NCBI GenBank assembly: GCA_017437065.1
Contig: JAFSBX010000097.1
Span: forward strand, 1-64,000
Direction of reading: 5' to 3'
DNA: 64,000 bases
From: Lachnospiraceae bacterium
GTDB lineage: Bacteria; Bacillota; Clostridia; Lachnospirales; Lachnospiraceae
A program made the position numbers and the translations under genes. Position 1 is the stretch's first letter, and every line of letters starts with the position of its first letter. The notes beneath the pieces were generated by a model. The model made no database searches and was not told the DNA's origin. It was given only the letters and a program-made list of their open reading frames with translations. Of this stretch, positions 43,501 through 53,615 are shown one piece after another.

Positions 43501-45904
43501 GTTTTGCCTGATAACTGTCGTCAAATAATAATGGACACTGCTTTTGCGTTCCATCTGCAGCACCACCAACTGAATTTGAGGTCTGAAGCCATGAATTTTT
43601 GTCAATAACTCCCCAAACCGTCATGCCATCTACATCTACACCTTCTTCGCGAAGATCAAGAACAGCATCAAAAATACCTTTATAACGATATGCTAATTTT
43701 GTATATTCAGAATCCTGTGTGGCAGATGTTCCATCATAACTACTGCTCGCTTTAAAATCAAGCTCTGTAATTTGAACCTTACCAACCACCTCCGCATATG
43801 CTTTTGCAGCTTTCTTAAAATCCGCTACCGCCGGAGAACCTTCTGTCTGATAATGCGCCTGCATCCCCATACCATCAATTCTGGTACCTTCCGCATTTTT
43901 TACATCTGTTAATAACTGAACAATACCTGATACTTTACTGCTAACACATTCGTTATAGTCATTATAGTAAAGCTCTAAGTCTGCCGGTGCATATTTATTT
44001 GCAAAACGGAAAGCATTAATAATATATTGGTTACTTTCGTATACATTCCACCAGCTAGAGCCTTCACTTCCATTTCTATATGTACCTGTATTATCACTTA
44101 CTGCTTCATTTACAACATCCCATCCATAGAACAGACCCTTATACTTACTCTCCTCTCCGGTAAAATGCTCTAACACATTCTTAATAAACCATTCCTGACG
44201 CTTTGTCATAGTAGCCGAATCCACATATGGATTATCTGCATCATAATCCTCATGGAAAAACCATTCCGGAGTCTGAGAATGCCATACAAGTACATGTCCA
44301 CGAACCTTAATAACATTATCCGGATTCTTCTCATTCCAGTCTAAGATAACATCCAGTATCTCTTCTGCGCTACTGTAATCTAAGGTAGGAACTACCAGTT
44401 CCTCACCATTCAATGTAACTTGCTCTGTCGCTGGGCAAGTTTCGTTACTGTAACCAAATAAGCAATCTGGTTTCAATTCATTAGCCGGTGTTATTGCATT
44501 AAAATGTTTTTTTACGAGAGCCATGACATACTCATCAGAAAGTTCATGACATACATTACTGTCAAGACATGCACCTACAATAAACTCACTGTCAGTTTTT
44601 TCTGCTATGGCATCCTCTAAATCAGGTATATCTGTCTGAATATTAATAACTACCGATTCCTTACCTCCATCCAACTCAAACGTAACACTGCTAATCTCAT
44701 ATGGATTACCTACAGCAGCTGCCATTCCCATAATTCCAAAATATTTAATTTCTGAACGGTCAGACACATTATCTGTACTAATTGACGATACACCATACTT
44801 AGCATCAAGTTCTTCCTTATCCGGATTCCAGTCAGCATAACCGGATAGAAGTTTTAAAGATAGTCCACTTTTATCTCCCGACTTAATGTTCAGTACTATT
44901 TTACTTAACTTGGTAACATCTATACTCTCCGGAACTGCATAACGGATTTCATCATATTCCTTGGCATAAGTAATTTTTAATGTACCATCCTCTGCAATAT
45001 TCTTAGTAAATTCACTGCTTACCGCTACTTCTTCTAACTCTGTAAAAGTAAAGACTTTTTCAGAAACTTCATTATCCGAAACATTTCCTTTCTCTCCCAG
45101 TACAAAAGTAACACTATCAATAGTAATTTCATATTCATCCGCACGTCCCATGACACCAAAGCATTCTATATCCGCAGCTGTCAATCCTTCATTCATTTTA
45201 TCTACTGACAATTCGTTAGTACCATATGCAACTGCTGCTTCCGTATTATTCTCATCGCTATAGAACTTTACAGCCAAATTATCTATACTATCACTTGTAT
45301 TGATGATAACCTTTTTCAATCTTGAAGAATCAATTTCTTCAGGAATCAAAAAACTCACCTGATCATACTGTTTTGGAAAAGATACTACAATACCTCCGTT
45401 ATCGGTTGATGTTACTGTAGCTCCCCACGCTGCTGCCTGAGTTAAATCATTAAATGAATACGTTACCTGATTTCCACTCGCATCAAGTGCCATAATTCCC
45501 ATTTTTGTTTCTTCTGATGTTTCTTCTGTTATTGTCTCTTCTTCTGTCGTTGTCTCTTCTTCTGTCGTTGCCTTTTCTTCTGTCGTTACCTCTTCTTCTG
45601 TCGTTGTCTCTTCTTCTGTCGTTGTCTCTTCTTCTGTCGTTGTCTCTTCTTCTGTCGTTGTCTCTTCTTCTGTCGTTGCCTCTTCTTCTGTCGTTGTCTC
45701 TTCTTCTGTCGTTGTCTCTTCTTCTGTTGTTTGCACATTTTCAATTGATGGAACACTTTCATCTGACTCATTTACTGATTCCGTTTCCAAAACTTGCTCC
45801 ACATTGATCTCTGTTGCTAATTCACTCGCATGAACAACCGTCACCCCATTGAACGCCAGTGCACTCGCGACCACAAATGCTAAAATAGACCTTTTTTTAA
45901 TCAT
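40568..45904 (-). CDS. Secreted multidomain GH10 endo-xylanase
   Basis: 1778 residues. Signal peptide 1-27 (KRSILAFVVASALAFNG, cleavage after VHA). Then a Glu/Thr-rich repetitive linker (~55-130) and two CBM22-like modules (~145-425). The GH10 barrel (~430-815) has the acid/base Glu in GWDVVNEAVSD (~598) and the nucleophile Glu in QITELDFKA (~713). Two family 9-like beta modules follow (~820-1170; LWDENYLYLYANVTDS). Five or six Ig-like repeats end the protein (~1180-1770), each with a KxxxDYxVxYKNN ... GxGNYxGxxxxxFKI pattern. There is no LPXTG; the repeats and the short tail VQNLFKW may hold it at the wall. It cuts xylan outside the cell and supplies oligosaccharides to the ABC importer. The domain order resembles the large cell-attached GH10 xylanases of Roseburia intestinalis. 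Confidence 0.95.
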   Translation of the reverse strand: MIKKRSILAFVVASALAFNGVTVVHASELATEINVEQVLETESVNESDESVPSIENVQTTEEETTTEEETTTEEEATTEEETTTEEETTTEEETTTEEETTTEEEVTTEEKATTEEETTTEEETITEETSEETKMGIMALDASGNQVTYSFNDLTQAAAWGATVTSTDNGGIVVSFPKQYDQVSFLIPEEIDSSRLKKVIINTSDSIDNLAVKFYSDENNTEAAVAYGTNELSVDKMNEGLTAADIECFGVMGRADEYEITIDSVTFVLGEKGNVSDNEVSEKVFTFTELEEVAVSSEFTKNIAEDGTLKITYAKEYDEIRYAVPESIDVTKLSKIVLNIKSGDKSGLSLKLLSGYADWNPDKEELDAKYGVSSISTDNVSDRSEIKYFGIMGMAAAVGNPYEISSVTFELDGGKESVVINIQTDIPDLEDAIAEKTDSEFIVGACLDSNVCHELSDEYVMALVKKHFNAITPANELKPDCLFGYSNETCPATEQVTLNGEELVVPTLDYSSAEEILDVILDWNEKNPDNVIKVRGHVLVWHSQTPEWFFHEDYDADNPYVDSATMTKRQEWFIKNVLEHFTGEESKYKGLFYGWDVVNEAVSDNTGTYRNGSEGSSWWNVYESNQYIINAFRFANKYAPADLELYYNDYNECVSSKVSGIVQLLTDVKNAEGTRIDGMGMQAHYQTEGSPAVADFKKAAKAYAEVVGKVQITELDFKASSSYDGTSATQDSEYTKLAYRYKGIFDAVLDLREEGVDVDGMTVWGVIDKNSWLQTSNSVGGAADGTQKQCPLLFDDSYQAKPSYWALVDATRLQPEIKKFDITKLVDTEYTAGTSVEISDGNAQMIAIPVWDDKGIHILAHVKDATEDSTDSVSVYVSVDGQISKKVLMRQEGTTTTDGYDVEIDIPCAESALYITSEILMDFVLTNGEEQTSYNDVTMNQEQSDQYYAIAVLKPYVMIPQGTVAIDGTKEDIWETATPIPLTISMGTNTSAIASLLWDENYLYLYANVTDSVLNSDSVNAHEKDSFEIFIDENNNKSSSYEEDDKQYRINYLNEHSFNGTKCLEENMQASVTTTDNGYIVEAAFAWTDVKPAVGTEIGVELQLNDADNSGTRIGTLSWYDTSGLGWSKPGVFGTAMLSEGGEGVLPEDIPDTDIPEGLWIAGIDEDGCTYTGKAIKPNVRVYDGKKRLKAGQDYTITYKNNIKANDASVTRTAPTIIVKGTGNYTGKDTATFKIVQKDVEAEDVVINYKDKLVETGSNQKPLSTVTYNGTKLGNKDYKVEYFKCVDGKIPENAKTLSQIKAAGDYKMIITGKGNFTGTVAKDIKVYTKNSVVDISKTTVTVGGKKSGYSVVCDGTEKKPAVKVVYKGKEIDSKNYTVEYDNNKAVGTAKVTITGKMTETEDGVTGYIGSVTKTFKIKATKLSDVAKIDTTKWKTKVEFDAAIGEAKQADNMLVAKDAKSEVTLKEGTDYKVSYSKNTKGGKANVTYTGIGKYSGTIKKTFTVTAVELFKSNKTTEGVEVSIGETAAYAQKGSKIEVVVKINGTTLVEGKDYKVTYKNNKAVTTANMKENRKPQVTIQGINGYKGTMTAKFTIIPTDLSTMEMKVTDVAYQNKKGKYKSAPVLTDADGKKLKVNRDYTVKYYLVTGGEELKNTDVVDAKEKVKVVVTAKGNNYVGSNEAIYKVAVQDVSKAKVVVKTKPYTGKAITLTAEDFTTIKVGDTNLKEGVHYEIAQDSYGNNINKGTASVTIKGIGNYAGTKKVTFKITGRTMAWVQNLFKW
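45510..45726 (-). repeat. 21-bp coding minisatellite in the xylanase linker
   Basis: About ten copies of a 21-bp unit (plus-strand reading TCTTCTTCTGTCGTTGTC plus CT/T), each encoding seven residues of the form TTEEETT. A few copies carry Ala, Val or Ile changes. Tandem identity at DNA level predicts copy-number variation between strains and a linker of variable length. Confidence 0.85.
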
Positions 45905-46095
45905 CGATTCTCTCTTACTCCTTCCCTTTTGGTTAAAACCTCTAATATATTTGCATATATCCCTTATAAATATTTACATATATTACACAAAATATCTTCC
46001 TAAATATTGCTTTTTGCTTATCACTTCTTGCTAGCTTATTGTAACATTTGTATAACAACATGCCCTCTCAACTCGCCCTGCTTATAAGAATGCAC

Positions 46096-46131
46096 AAAAA
46101 AGATGGGATTCTTTCACTCTAAATCCCATCT
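46096..46131 (-). terminator. Terminator after the GH43 pair
   Basis: On the minus strand AGATGGGATT pairs with AATCCCATCT over a ~12-nt loop and is followed by TTTTTTG. It overlaps copy A of the direct repeat shared with the dnaJ end. Confidence 0.88.
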
Positions 46132-46154
46132 CTTTCGTAAACTAAAACCGTTTT
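46118..46154. repeat. Direct repeat, copy A (matches the dnaJ 3' end)
   Basis: 37 bp that match 49622-49658 at 34 positions, including a 19-bp identical block (TCTAAATCCCATCTCTTTC) and AACTAAAACC. Copy A begins 32 bp after the stop of the last GH43 gene. The other copy spans the dnaJ stop codon and terminator. Confidence 0.85.
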
Positions 46155-46186
46155 AACAACTCTATTTTCCTCTTCATAAGGGAATC

Positions 46187-47596
46187 TTAACAAAAACTCC
46201 ATTCCTTTATTTGATAGTCATTTCCATCAAAACCAATATACAAGTCATGTTCTCCGACAGGCTTACGCCCCAATGCTACTTTGATTATTTTTGCACTATC
46301 CTCTGCAGTAACATCCACATGACCAATACAATTTTCCTGCTCCAGACTATCCACATACAATGTAACTCTTCCTCCTTCACGACATGCTCCCATAGAGAGT
46401 TCAAACATCTCTGCTCCCTTATTACCAAAATCCACACCATTCACACGAATCCAACTTCCTGCTTCCATGTCAGTTACCAACATCTTTCCATCATAATCTG
46501 CTACCGTCTGAACACCTGCCATATCAGCCATTGTTGTTGCCGAATGCACCTTATATGGATCTAGTGCCTTAATCTGGCGTACACCTTCCCTTGTTGCCTT
46601 TATTGGTTTAATTACGCCATCACAAACAGTAACCTCATCAATATTGGTGCTTCGATATCCACCTGAGATTTTCATTGCATCCTCCAGTATTCTTGTATGA
46701 TATGCCATATAGTATTTTCCTGCAAACTCAAACATACAGTGATGATTATTGCTTCCAAGACCAAAGAAATATTCCGGATTTTTCAACACAGAACCGCACA
46801 TTTTAAAAGGACCCATAGGTTTATCACTTTTCATGGTAATAATTTCACCACGACCAAATCCTAACTCATCCACCTTATCATCAGGTACACTAAAATTAGA
46901 ACAATACGAATAATAATAAGTTCCATCAATCTTATTGATTCCCGAATCTTCAAATAAATAGGATACACCCTCGATTGTTATTGGATCTGTGTCCAAACTA
47001 ATCATATCTGCACCAAGCTTAGCAACCCTTGCTGTCTGTGGCATTGCGATACTCTGTTCGTCCGGTATACCGCCACCAACATAAATATATGCTTCCCCAT
47101 CATCATCCATTAATACCGCAGGATCAAACAACCATGTAACATTTGCACAGTTTGGTGTCTCTCTTGATATTAATGGTCTCTGTATCGGATCAACAAATGG
47201 TCCTACTGGTGAATCCGAAGTCAAAACAGCGATTCCATTTCCACTATTTGCAAAATATAAGAAAAATTTATCCTTTCCATTTATTTTTTTGTATGCAGCT
47301 GCCGGCGCCCATGAATTTCTTCCCCACTTTGCAGCACCATGCTCTGAAGCTGCCAACACCGAACCATGGTCGGTCCAGTTCACCAAATCATCTGATGAAA
47401 TTACGTTAATCGTATCAATAATGCTATATGTATTCTCTATAATATTTCCTGCTTCATCTCTTTCTATTACATCTCCGGTCATATACAGATACACTCTTCC
47501 TTCGTACACTAAAGCATATGGATCCGCTCCAAAACGCTGTACCATAACAGGATTATGACAATCCTCTCCCTTAAAAGATTTCTTCCACTTACTCAT
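46187..47596 (-). CDS. GH43 arabinofuranosidase/xylosidase with C-terminal CBM6-like domain
   Basis: 469 residues, ATG behind AAGGAG, overlapping the previous stop as ATGA. GH43 five-bladed propeller (~10-320): catalytic base Asp in RFGADPYALVYEGRVYLYM, pKa-modulating Asp in WLFDPAVLMDDDGEAYIYVG and general acid Glu probably in LFEDSGINKIDGTYYYSYC. The C-terminus (~340-469; GSWIRVNGVDFGNKGAEMF) is CBM6-like. This arrangement resembles XynD-type arabinoxylan arabinofuranohydrolases. There is no signal peptide, so it should act on imported arabinoxylo-oligosaccharides. Exact specificity is open. Confidence 0.9.
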   Translation of the reverse strand: MSKWKKSFKGEDCHNPVMVQRFGADPYALVYEGRVYLYMTGDVIERDEAGNIIENTYSIIDTINVISSDDLVNWTDHGSVLAASEHGAAKWGRNSWAPAAAYKKINGKDKFFLYFANSGNGIAVLTSDSPVGPFVDPIQRPLISRETPNCANVTWLFDPAVLMDDDGEAYIYVGGGIPDEQSIAMPQTARVAKLGADMISLDTDPITIEGVSYLFEDSGINKIDGTYYYSYCSNFSVPDDKVDELGFGRGEIITMKSDKPMGPFKMCGSVLKNPEYFFGLGSNNHHCMFEFAGKYYMAYHTRILEDAMKISGGYRSTNIDEVTVCDGVIKPIKATREGVRQIKALDPYKVHSATTMADMAGVQTVADYDGKMLVTDMEAGSWIRVNGVDFGNKGAEMFELSMGACREGGRVTLYVDSLEQENCIGHVDVTAEDSAKIIKVALGRKPVGEHDLYIGFDGNDYQIKEWSFC

Positions 47597-49155
47597 ATCT
47601 CTATCTCCTTTTCTTTTTTATATTTAAAATCTCGAAATGTAACACTTCCACCATATTCTTTGGTCGCATAATAAAAAAGACCAAATCTAGCTCCTGTAAA
47701 ATGCTCTAAATCAAATCTTAATTTATGCATTTTACCTATTTGTTTCCATTCCTCTCCAGTATAATAATACATCTCTGCCGTATCTGTCATATTAGTAAAT
47801 TCAGCCCTAATTCCCAGTCTTACTACGTCATTCTCCATTGGTGTCACTTCTAATTCCAGCTCTGTATCCTTTTGCGCTTCCTTACTTCTCATGACAAGTG
47901 CGTATTGATTTTCTCTTTTGGTAATAGCCACCATACAGTAACACCCCTGTAAAATGCAAAGCCCTGCATAATCACCTTCCTTCATTTTAGTGGCTTCTAA
48001 GGTTATCTCCCCCATACATGCCGGATAATGCATTCGCTGTGTAAAGGTATTTCTTGCCTGTAGCAAATTCTGACACACTGTATTGGTTCTGACAGACACA
48101 CTTCCAACTATTTTATCCCATGTTATCAGTGATGTATCTGGAATATGATTAAACTGCCAGCAACTTTTAAAACCGAAGCTTCCATATCGTCGTTTCTGTT
48201 CTTTTTCAGATTCCATTTTTATTTCTTTAAAATCATCACTTTCTATTAACAAGCTACACAGACTCTTCTTTTTTTCTTGTGGAGTAATAAATGCTCTTGG
48301 TACATGCCCCCTTTCTCCAAATACCGGGAAATCATTTTCCCATGTAACAGGCACAAGAACCGGAATTCTTCCCACCGCCCCTCTGTCCTGAAATAAAATA
48401 CTGTACCATTTTCCGTCTGGTGTATCCACGATTCCACCTTGAGCAACACCCTGATTACAATATCCCATATCATCATCCATAATATCCATTCCTACAAACT
48501 CATCCGTTAAAGATGATGCCATAAAACACGCTTCTACTCTTTTCCATTCTTCCCTCTTCGAATGAATGAAAAACAAATAATATTTACTATTTATTTTATA
48601 AAAATGTGTTCCCTCATATCCAAGCATCTGGTTTCCTTCATCTGAAACCACCATACGATGAAAACCTCCCGGCATGGGACCACTTAAATCTTCCGTAAGT
48701 TGGGTTATATAGATATACTTATTTCCATAAGCAATGTATACCTTATCATCATCATCAAACAAAAGAGAACAATCATGATAAAATCCTTCTATCTCTCTTC
48801 TTTTCCATTCCCCCTCTATGTCCTTCGTTGTAAATAAATACGTTTTTCCTGTATCATTTGCCACAAAACATACAAAAAACTGTTCTTTATGATAACGTAT
48901 ACTTGCAGCCCACATTCCTTTTCCATAAGCATTCTGCCCATTTTCTAACATTTGTTGTTCTGTTATTTCCAGTTCATCGAAGATGTAAGTCACATGTTCC
49001 CAGTGAACCAAATCATAGGAACGCAAAATCTCGCCCCCCGGCATAAAATGCATAGTTGTACATACCATATAATAAGTATCTCCCACCCGAATCACATCTG
49101 GGTCAGGACAATCTAAAGCCAAAAGTGGATTACATTGATATATTTTTCCTATCAT
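47593..49155 (-). CDS. GH43 beta-xylosidase/arabinofuranosidase with C-terminal beta-sandwich
   Basis: 520 residues, ATG behind AGGAGGG. Propeller domain ~1-310: base Asp in CPDPDVIRVGDTYYMVCTTM, second Asp in FYHDCSLLFDDDDKVYIAYG, general acid Glu in GYEGTHFYKINSKYYLFFI. The C-terminal domain ~320-520 (AGLCILQGCYCMVAITKREN, GARFGLFYYATKEYGGSVTF) is the DUF1349-like sandwich seen in GH43_11/12-type enzymes. There is no signal peptide. It is first of a two-gene operon, overlapping the next GH43 by 4 bp. Likely a partner in removing arabinose and xylose from imported oligosaccharides. Confidence 0.9.
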   Translation of the reverse strand: MIGKIYQCNPLLALDCPDPDVIRVGDTYYMVCTTMHFMPGGEILRSYDLVHWEHVTYIFDELEITEQQMLENGQNAYGKGMWAASIRYHKEQFFVCFVANDTGKTYLFTTKDIEGEWKRREIEGFYHDCSLLFDDDDKVYIAYGNKYIYITQLTEDLSGPMPGGFHRMVVSDEGNQMLGYEGTHFYKINSKYYLFFIHSKREEWKRVEACFMASSLTDEFVGMDIMDDDMGYCNQGVAQGGIVDTPDGKWYSILFQDRGAVGRIPVLVPVTWENDFPVFGERGHVPRAFITPQEKKKSLCSLLIESDDFKEIKMESEKEQKRRYGSFGFKSCWQFNHIPDTSLITWDKIVGSVSVRTNTVCQNLLQARNTFTQRMHYPACMGEITLEATKMKEGDYAGLCILQGCYCMVAITKRENQYALVMRSKEAQKDTELELEVTPMENDVVRLGIRAEFTNMTDTAEMYYYTGEEWKQIGKMHKLRFDLEHFTGARFGLFYYATKEYGGSVTFRDFKYKKEKEIEI

Positions 49156-49599
49156 ACTCCCTCCTTTTTTATTATTTCAATATAGGTATTTCTGCTTTAT
49201 CCACCACTTCCATTCTCGGAATCAATGTAAAATCCCATACCCTTTTAATCTTTTCCACCGATACGATTAATGTGTTGTATACCAAATTTATCTATCATAG
49301 ACTATAAAACTGTACTCTGATTGTCATTTTTTATAATTCTACAATAGTACTGACTAAAGCTGTTTTCTTTTTCATGATACTTGTCATAATATACAAATTA
49401 TTTTCATCTCACAACTCATCCCTTGCTATTTTTATATCAATTATTGCTATCTTACTTATTTTCATAATATTCTAATACTCAAATTGTTACTCTATCAAAA
49501 CTCTATGATGTACATTACAAATTAGATCATGAATACTTTGAAGCCAAACTATTTATATATGATTATCAACATATAAATTTATGCTCTATTTTCTTACAA
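49156..49599. other. Intergenic stretch upstream of the GH43 pair
   Basis: About 440 bp, very AT-rich, with no convincing gene. On the minus strand a 39-codon open stretch ending at about 49173 (reading IKRVWDFTLIPRMEVVDKA near its end) looks more protein-like than its surroundings but has an upstream stop and no start. It may be the last exon-like scrap of a lost gene. The GH43 promoter must also lie here; I could not choose one. Confidence 0.4.
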
Positions 49600-49640
49600 A
49601 AAAAGAGACCGGATTTTTTTATCTAAATCCCATCTCTTTC
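49600..49640 (-). terminator. Terminator after dnaJ
   Basis: On the minus strand AAAGAGA, a mismatch, GGATTT pair with AAATCC, a mismatch, TCTCTTT, and a T run follows. It lies 6 bp after the dnaJ stop and overlaps direct-repeat copy B. Confidence 0.8.
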
Positions 49641-49658
49641 ATTAACTAAAACCATTTT
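49622..49658. repeat. Direct repeat, copy B (dnaJ stop and terminator)
   Basis: Matches copy A at 46118-46154 in 34 of 37 positions. It contains the last codons of dnaJ (Trp-Phe-stop) and the 5' arm of the dnaJ terminator. The two copies bracket the GH43 pair in the same orientation. Confidence 0.85.
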
Positions 49659-50818
49659 TTCTTTTTATCTTTTTTGGTTGGCTCGCTTCCCGAATCCGAA
49701 GTTACATTCTTCGCCGCATTCAGACTATCACCTGTCACTGCATCAAACTGTTTCAACAGCTCTTTCGCCTCATGTGACAATTTATCCGGCACCTGTACTA
49801 CCAGCGTCACATAATGGTCACCACGAACCTCTTTATTACGCAGGGACGGCACACCTTTTCCCTTTAAGCGAACTTTTGTATCGGTCTGTGTTCCTGCTTT
49901 TACATCATAAATCACTTTACCGTCCACTGTATCAATCAGAACTTCGCCACCTAACGCAGCAACTGCGAAGGATACAGGAACTGTAGAGTAAATATTATAA
50001 TCCTGACGCTGGAAAATCGGATGACGCTGTACGATTACTTCTACAAGCAAGTCACCTCTTGGACCGCCATTAATGCCCGGTTCACCTTTTTCACGGATTC
50101 TCACACTCTGTCCGTTATCAATTCCTGCCGGAATAGATACCTGAATTTTCTTTCTGTTTGCAATGTATCCGCTTCCATGACAGTCTGTACATTTTTCTTT
50201 GACAATTTTTCCGCTTCCGTTACAGTCAGGACAAGTCTGTACATTTCTTACTGTACCGAAGAAGGACTGCTGTGAAAATACCACCTGTCCTTTACCGCCA
50301 CATTTCGGACATGTTTCAGGATTTGTACCCGGTTTTGCTCCGGTTCCTCTACATGTAGTACATTCATCTTTTAAGGTAAGCTCGATTTCTTTATCTACAC
50401 CGAAAACTGCTTCTTCAAATGTGATTCTTACACTGGTACGCAGATTTGCACCTTTCATAGGGCCATTATTGGCTCTTCCGCCACGACGGCCGCCACCGAA
50501 AATATCTCCAAAAATATCCCCGAAAATATCTCCAAAATCTGCACCACTGAAATCGAATCCGCCAAATCCTCCCGGACCGCCGCCACCTTCAAATGCGGAA
50601 TGTCCGTACTGGTCATACTGACGTTTCTTCTCCGGATCAGAAAGAATTGCATATGCTTCCGAAGCTTCTTTAAATTTCTTTTCTGCCTCTGCATCCCCCG
50701 GGTTCATATCCGGATGATATTTCTTGGCAAGAGCTCTGTATGCTTTTTTAATTGCAGCTTCATCTGCATTTTTATCTACACCGAGCACTTCGTAATAGTC
50801 TCGTTTTTGTTCTGCCAT
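49646..50818 (-). CDS. dnaJ: Chaperone DnaJ (Hsp40)
   Basis: 390 residues, ATG with AAGGAG upstream. J domain 1-70 with the HPD motif ([11 protein letters not shown]). A Gly/Phe-rich linker follows (~75-115), then four zinc-binding repeats [24 protein letters not shown] and CTDCHGSG (~150-220), and C-terminal substrate domains. The tail is lysine-rich. It stimulates the DnaK ATPase and delivers unfolded proteins. It follows dnaK by 132 bp, which holds a stem-loop. Confidence 0.98.
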   Translation of the reverse strand: MAEQKRDYYEVLGVDKNADEAAIKKAYRALAKKYHPDMNPGDAEAEKKFKEASEAYAILSDPEKKRQYDQYGHSAFEGGGGPGGFGGFDFSGADFGDIFGDIFGDIFGGGRRGGRANNGPMKGANLRTSVRITFEEAVFGVDKEIELTLKDECTTCRGTGAKPGTNPETCPKCGGKGQVVFSQQSFFGTVRNVQTCPDCNGSGKIVKEKCTDCHGSGYIANRKKIQVSIPAGIDNGQSVRIREKGEPGINGGPRGDLLVEVIVQRHPIFQRQDYNIYSTVPVSFAVAALGGEVLIDTVDGKVIYDVKAGTQTDTKVRLKGKGVPSLRNKEVRGDHYVTLVVQVPDKLSHEAKELLKQFDAVTGDSLNAAKNVTSDSGSEPTKKDKKKKWF

Positions 50819-50845
50819 AACAAACTCCTTAATTCTATACTGCGT

Positions 50846-50880
50846 GAAAAGGGTTAATAGCTTTGCTAAAAACCCCTTTC
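50846..50880 (-). other. Stem-loop between dnaK and dnaJ
   Basis: GAAAAGGGTTAATAGC and GCTAAAAACCCCTTTC pair with a 3-nt loop and two internal mismatches. There is no T run on the minus strand, so an RNA-processing, stabilising or attenuating role is more likely than full termination. Confidence 0.5.
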
Positions 50881-50950
50881 CCTTATCTTTTTACTTAAAC
50901 TTACTACCAAACGCCGTCACACTTCGCGAGACGTCTTATTGGACTTAAAA

Positions 50951-52873
<1,923 letters not shown>

Positions 52874-52932
52874 TTATCTATATTATCTGAGTCACTCTAA
52901 CAAAAAATGCTTTAGTGATTCTTTTCATACTG

Positions 52933-53601
52933 TTATTGTACGACAGCAACCATGCTGTGTCTTACAACAGTGTCGCGGTACATGTAGCCTTTTTGTAATT
53001 CCTGTGCCACAACTCCTGATTCATACTCATCACTTTCCACCTGCATTACTGCATTATGGAAATCCGGATTGAATTCCTGACCTACCGCTTCAATCGGCGT
53101 TACCCCGATATTTGCAAGCTCATTCATAAGCTGTTTGTAAATCATGTTCATTCCGTCAGCGAAGCCTTTTCCTTTTTCTTCTTCCGGAACGGAAGCTAAT
53201 CCTCTTTCAAAGTTATCTACAACCGGAAGTATTTTTTCAATTACACTCTTTGCACCGGTTTCAAACATCTGAGTTTTTTCTTTTTCTGTACGCTTACGGA
53301 AGTTATCAAATTCTGCCATCTGGCGTTTTACTTTGTCTTCCAGCTCGTCAATTTTTTCTTTTAAAGCATCCTGCTTTTTATCAGCTTTTGCTTTCTTTTT
53401 TTCTGCTCTTTTTTCTGCGAAAGTTTTAGATTCTTCTCCATCACTTTCTACTGCATCATCTTCTGTTTCATCACTTTCTGAAGAAGTGTTTTCATCCTCG
53501 TTTTCTACAGCTTGTGCTTCTGCTGTTTCTTCGGAAGTCTCTTCTGTATTTTCTACATCTTCAAGATTTTCTTCCAAAATTTCTTTATCGTTATTTGGCA
53601 C
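52933..53601 (-). CDS. grpE: Nucleotide exchange factor GrpE
   Basis: 222 residues from the GTG at 53601. The ATG at 53610 has AAAGG directly against it, whereas the GTG has the same site at a proper 8-bp spacing. The N-terminal third is acidic and repetitive (Glu/Asp/Ser/Thr). A long coiled coil follows (KEKIDELEDKVKRQMAEFDN, FRKRTEKEKTQMFETG), then the GrpE signature (GVTPIEAVGQEFNPDFHNAV ... GYMYRDTVVRHSMVAVVQ). It releases ADP from DnaK. The gap to hrcA is short, so translation may be coupled. Confidence 0.96.
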   Translation of the reverse strand: MPNNDKEILEENLEDVENTEETSEETAEAQAVENEDENTSSESDETEDDAVESDGEESKTFAEKRAEKKKAKADKKQDALKEKIDELEDKVKRQMAEFDNFRKRTEKEKTQMFETGAKSVIEKILPVVDNFERGLASVPEEEKGKGFADGMNMIYKQLMNELANIGVTPIEAVGQEFNPDFHNAVMQVESDEYESGVVAQELQKGYMYRDTVVRHSMVAVVQ

Positions 53602-53615
53602 GGTGTTCATCCTTT

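Noticed and set aside
45505..45807. Plus-strand Leu/Ser repeat frame opposite the xylanase linker
   Set aside because: Mirror reading of the 21-bp repeat; no start signal.
46118..49658. Integrative element with att sites at dnaJ
   Set aside because: Direct repeats fit, but no integrase, excisionase or other mobility gene lies between them; kept only as a possible insertion or terminator duplication.
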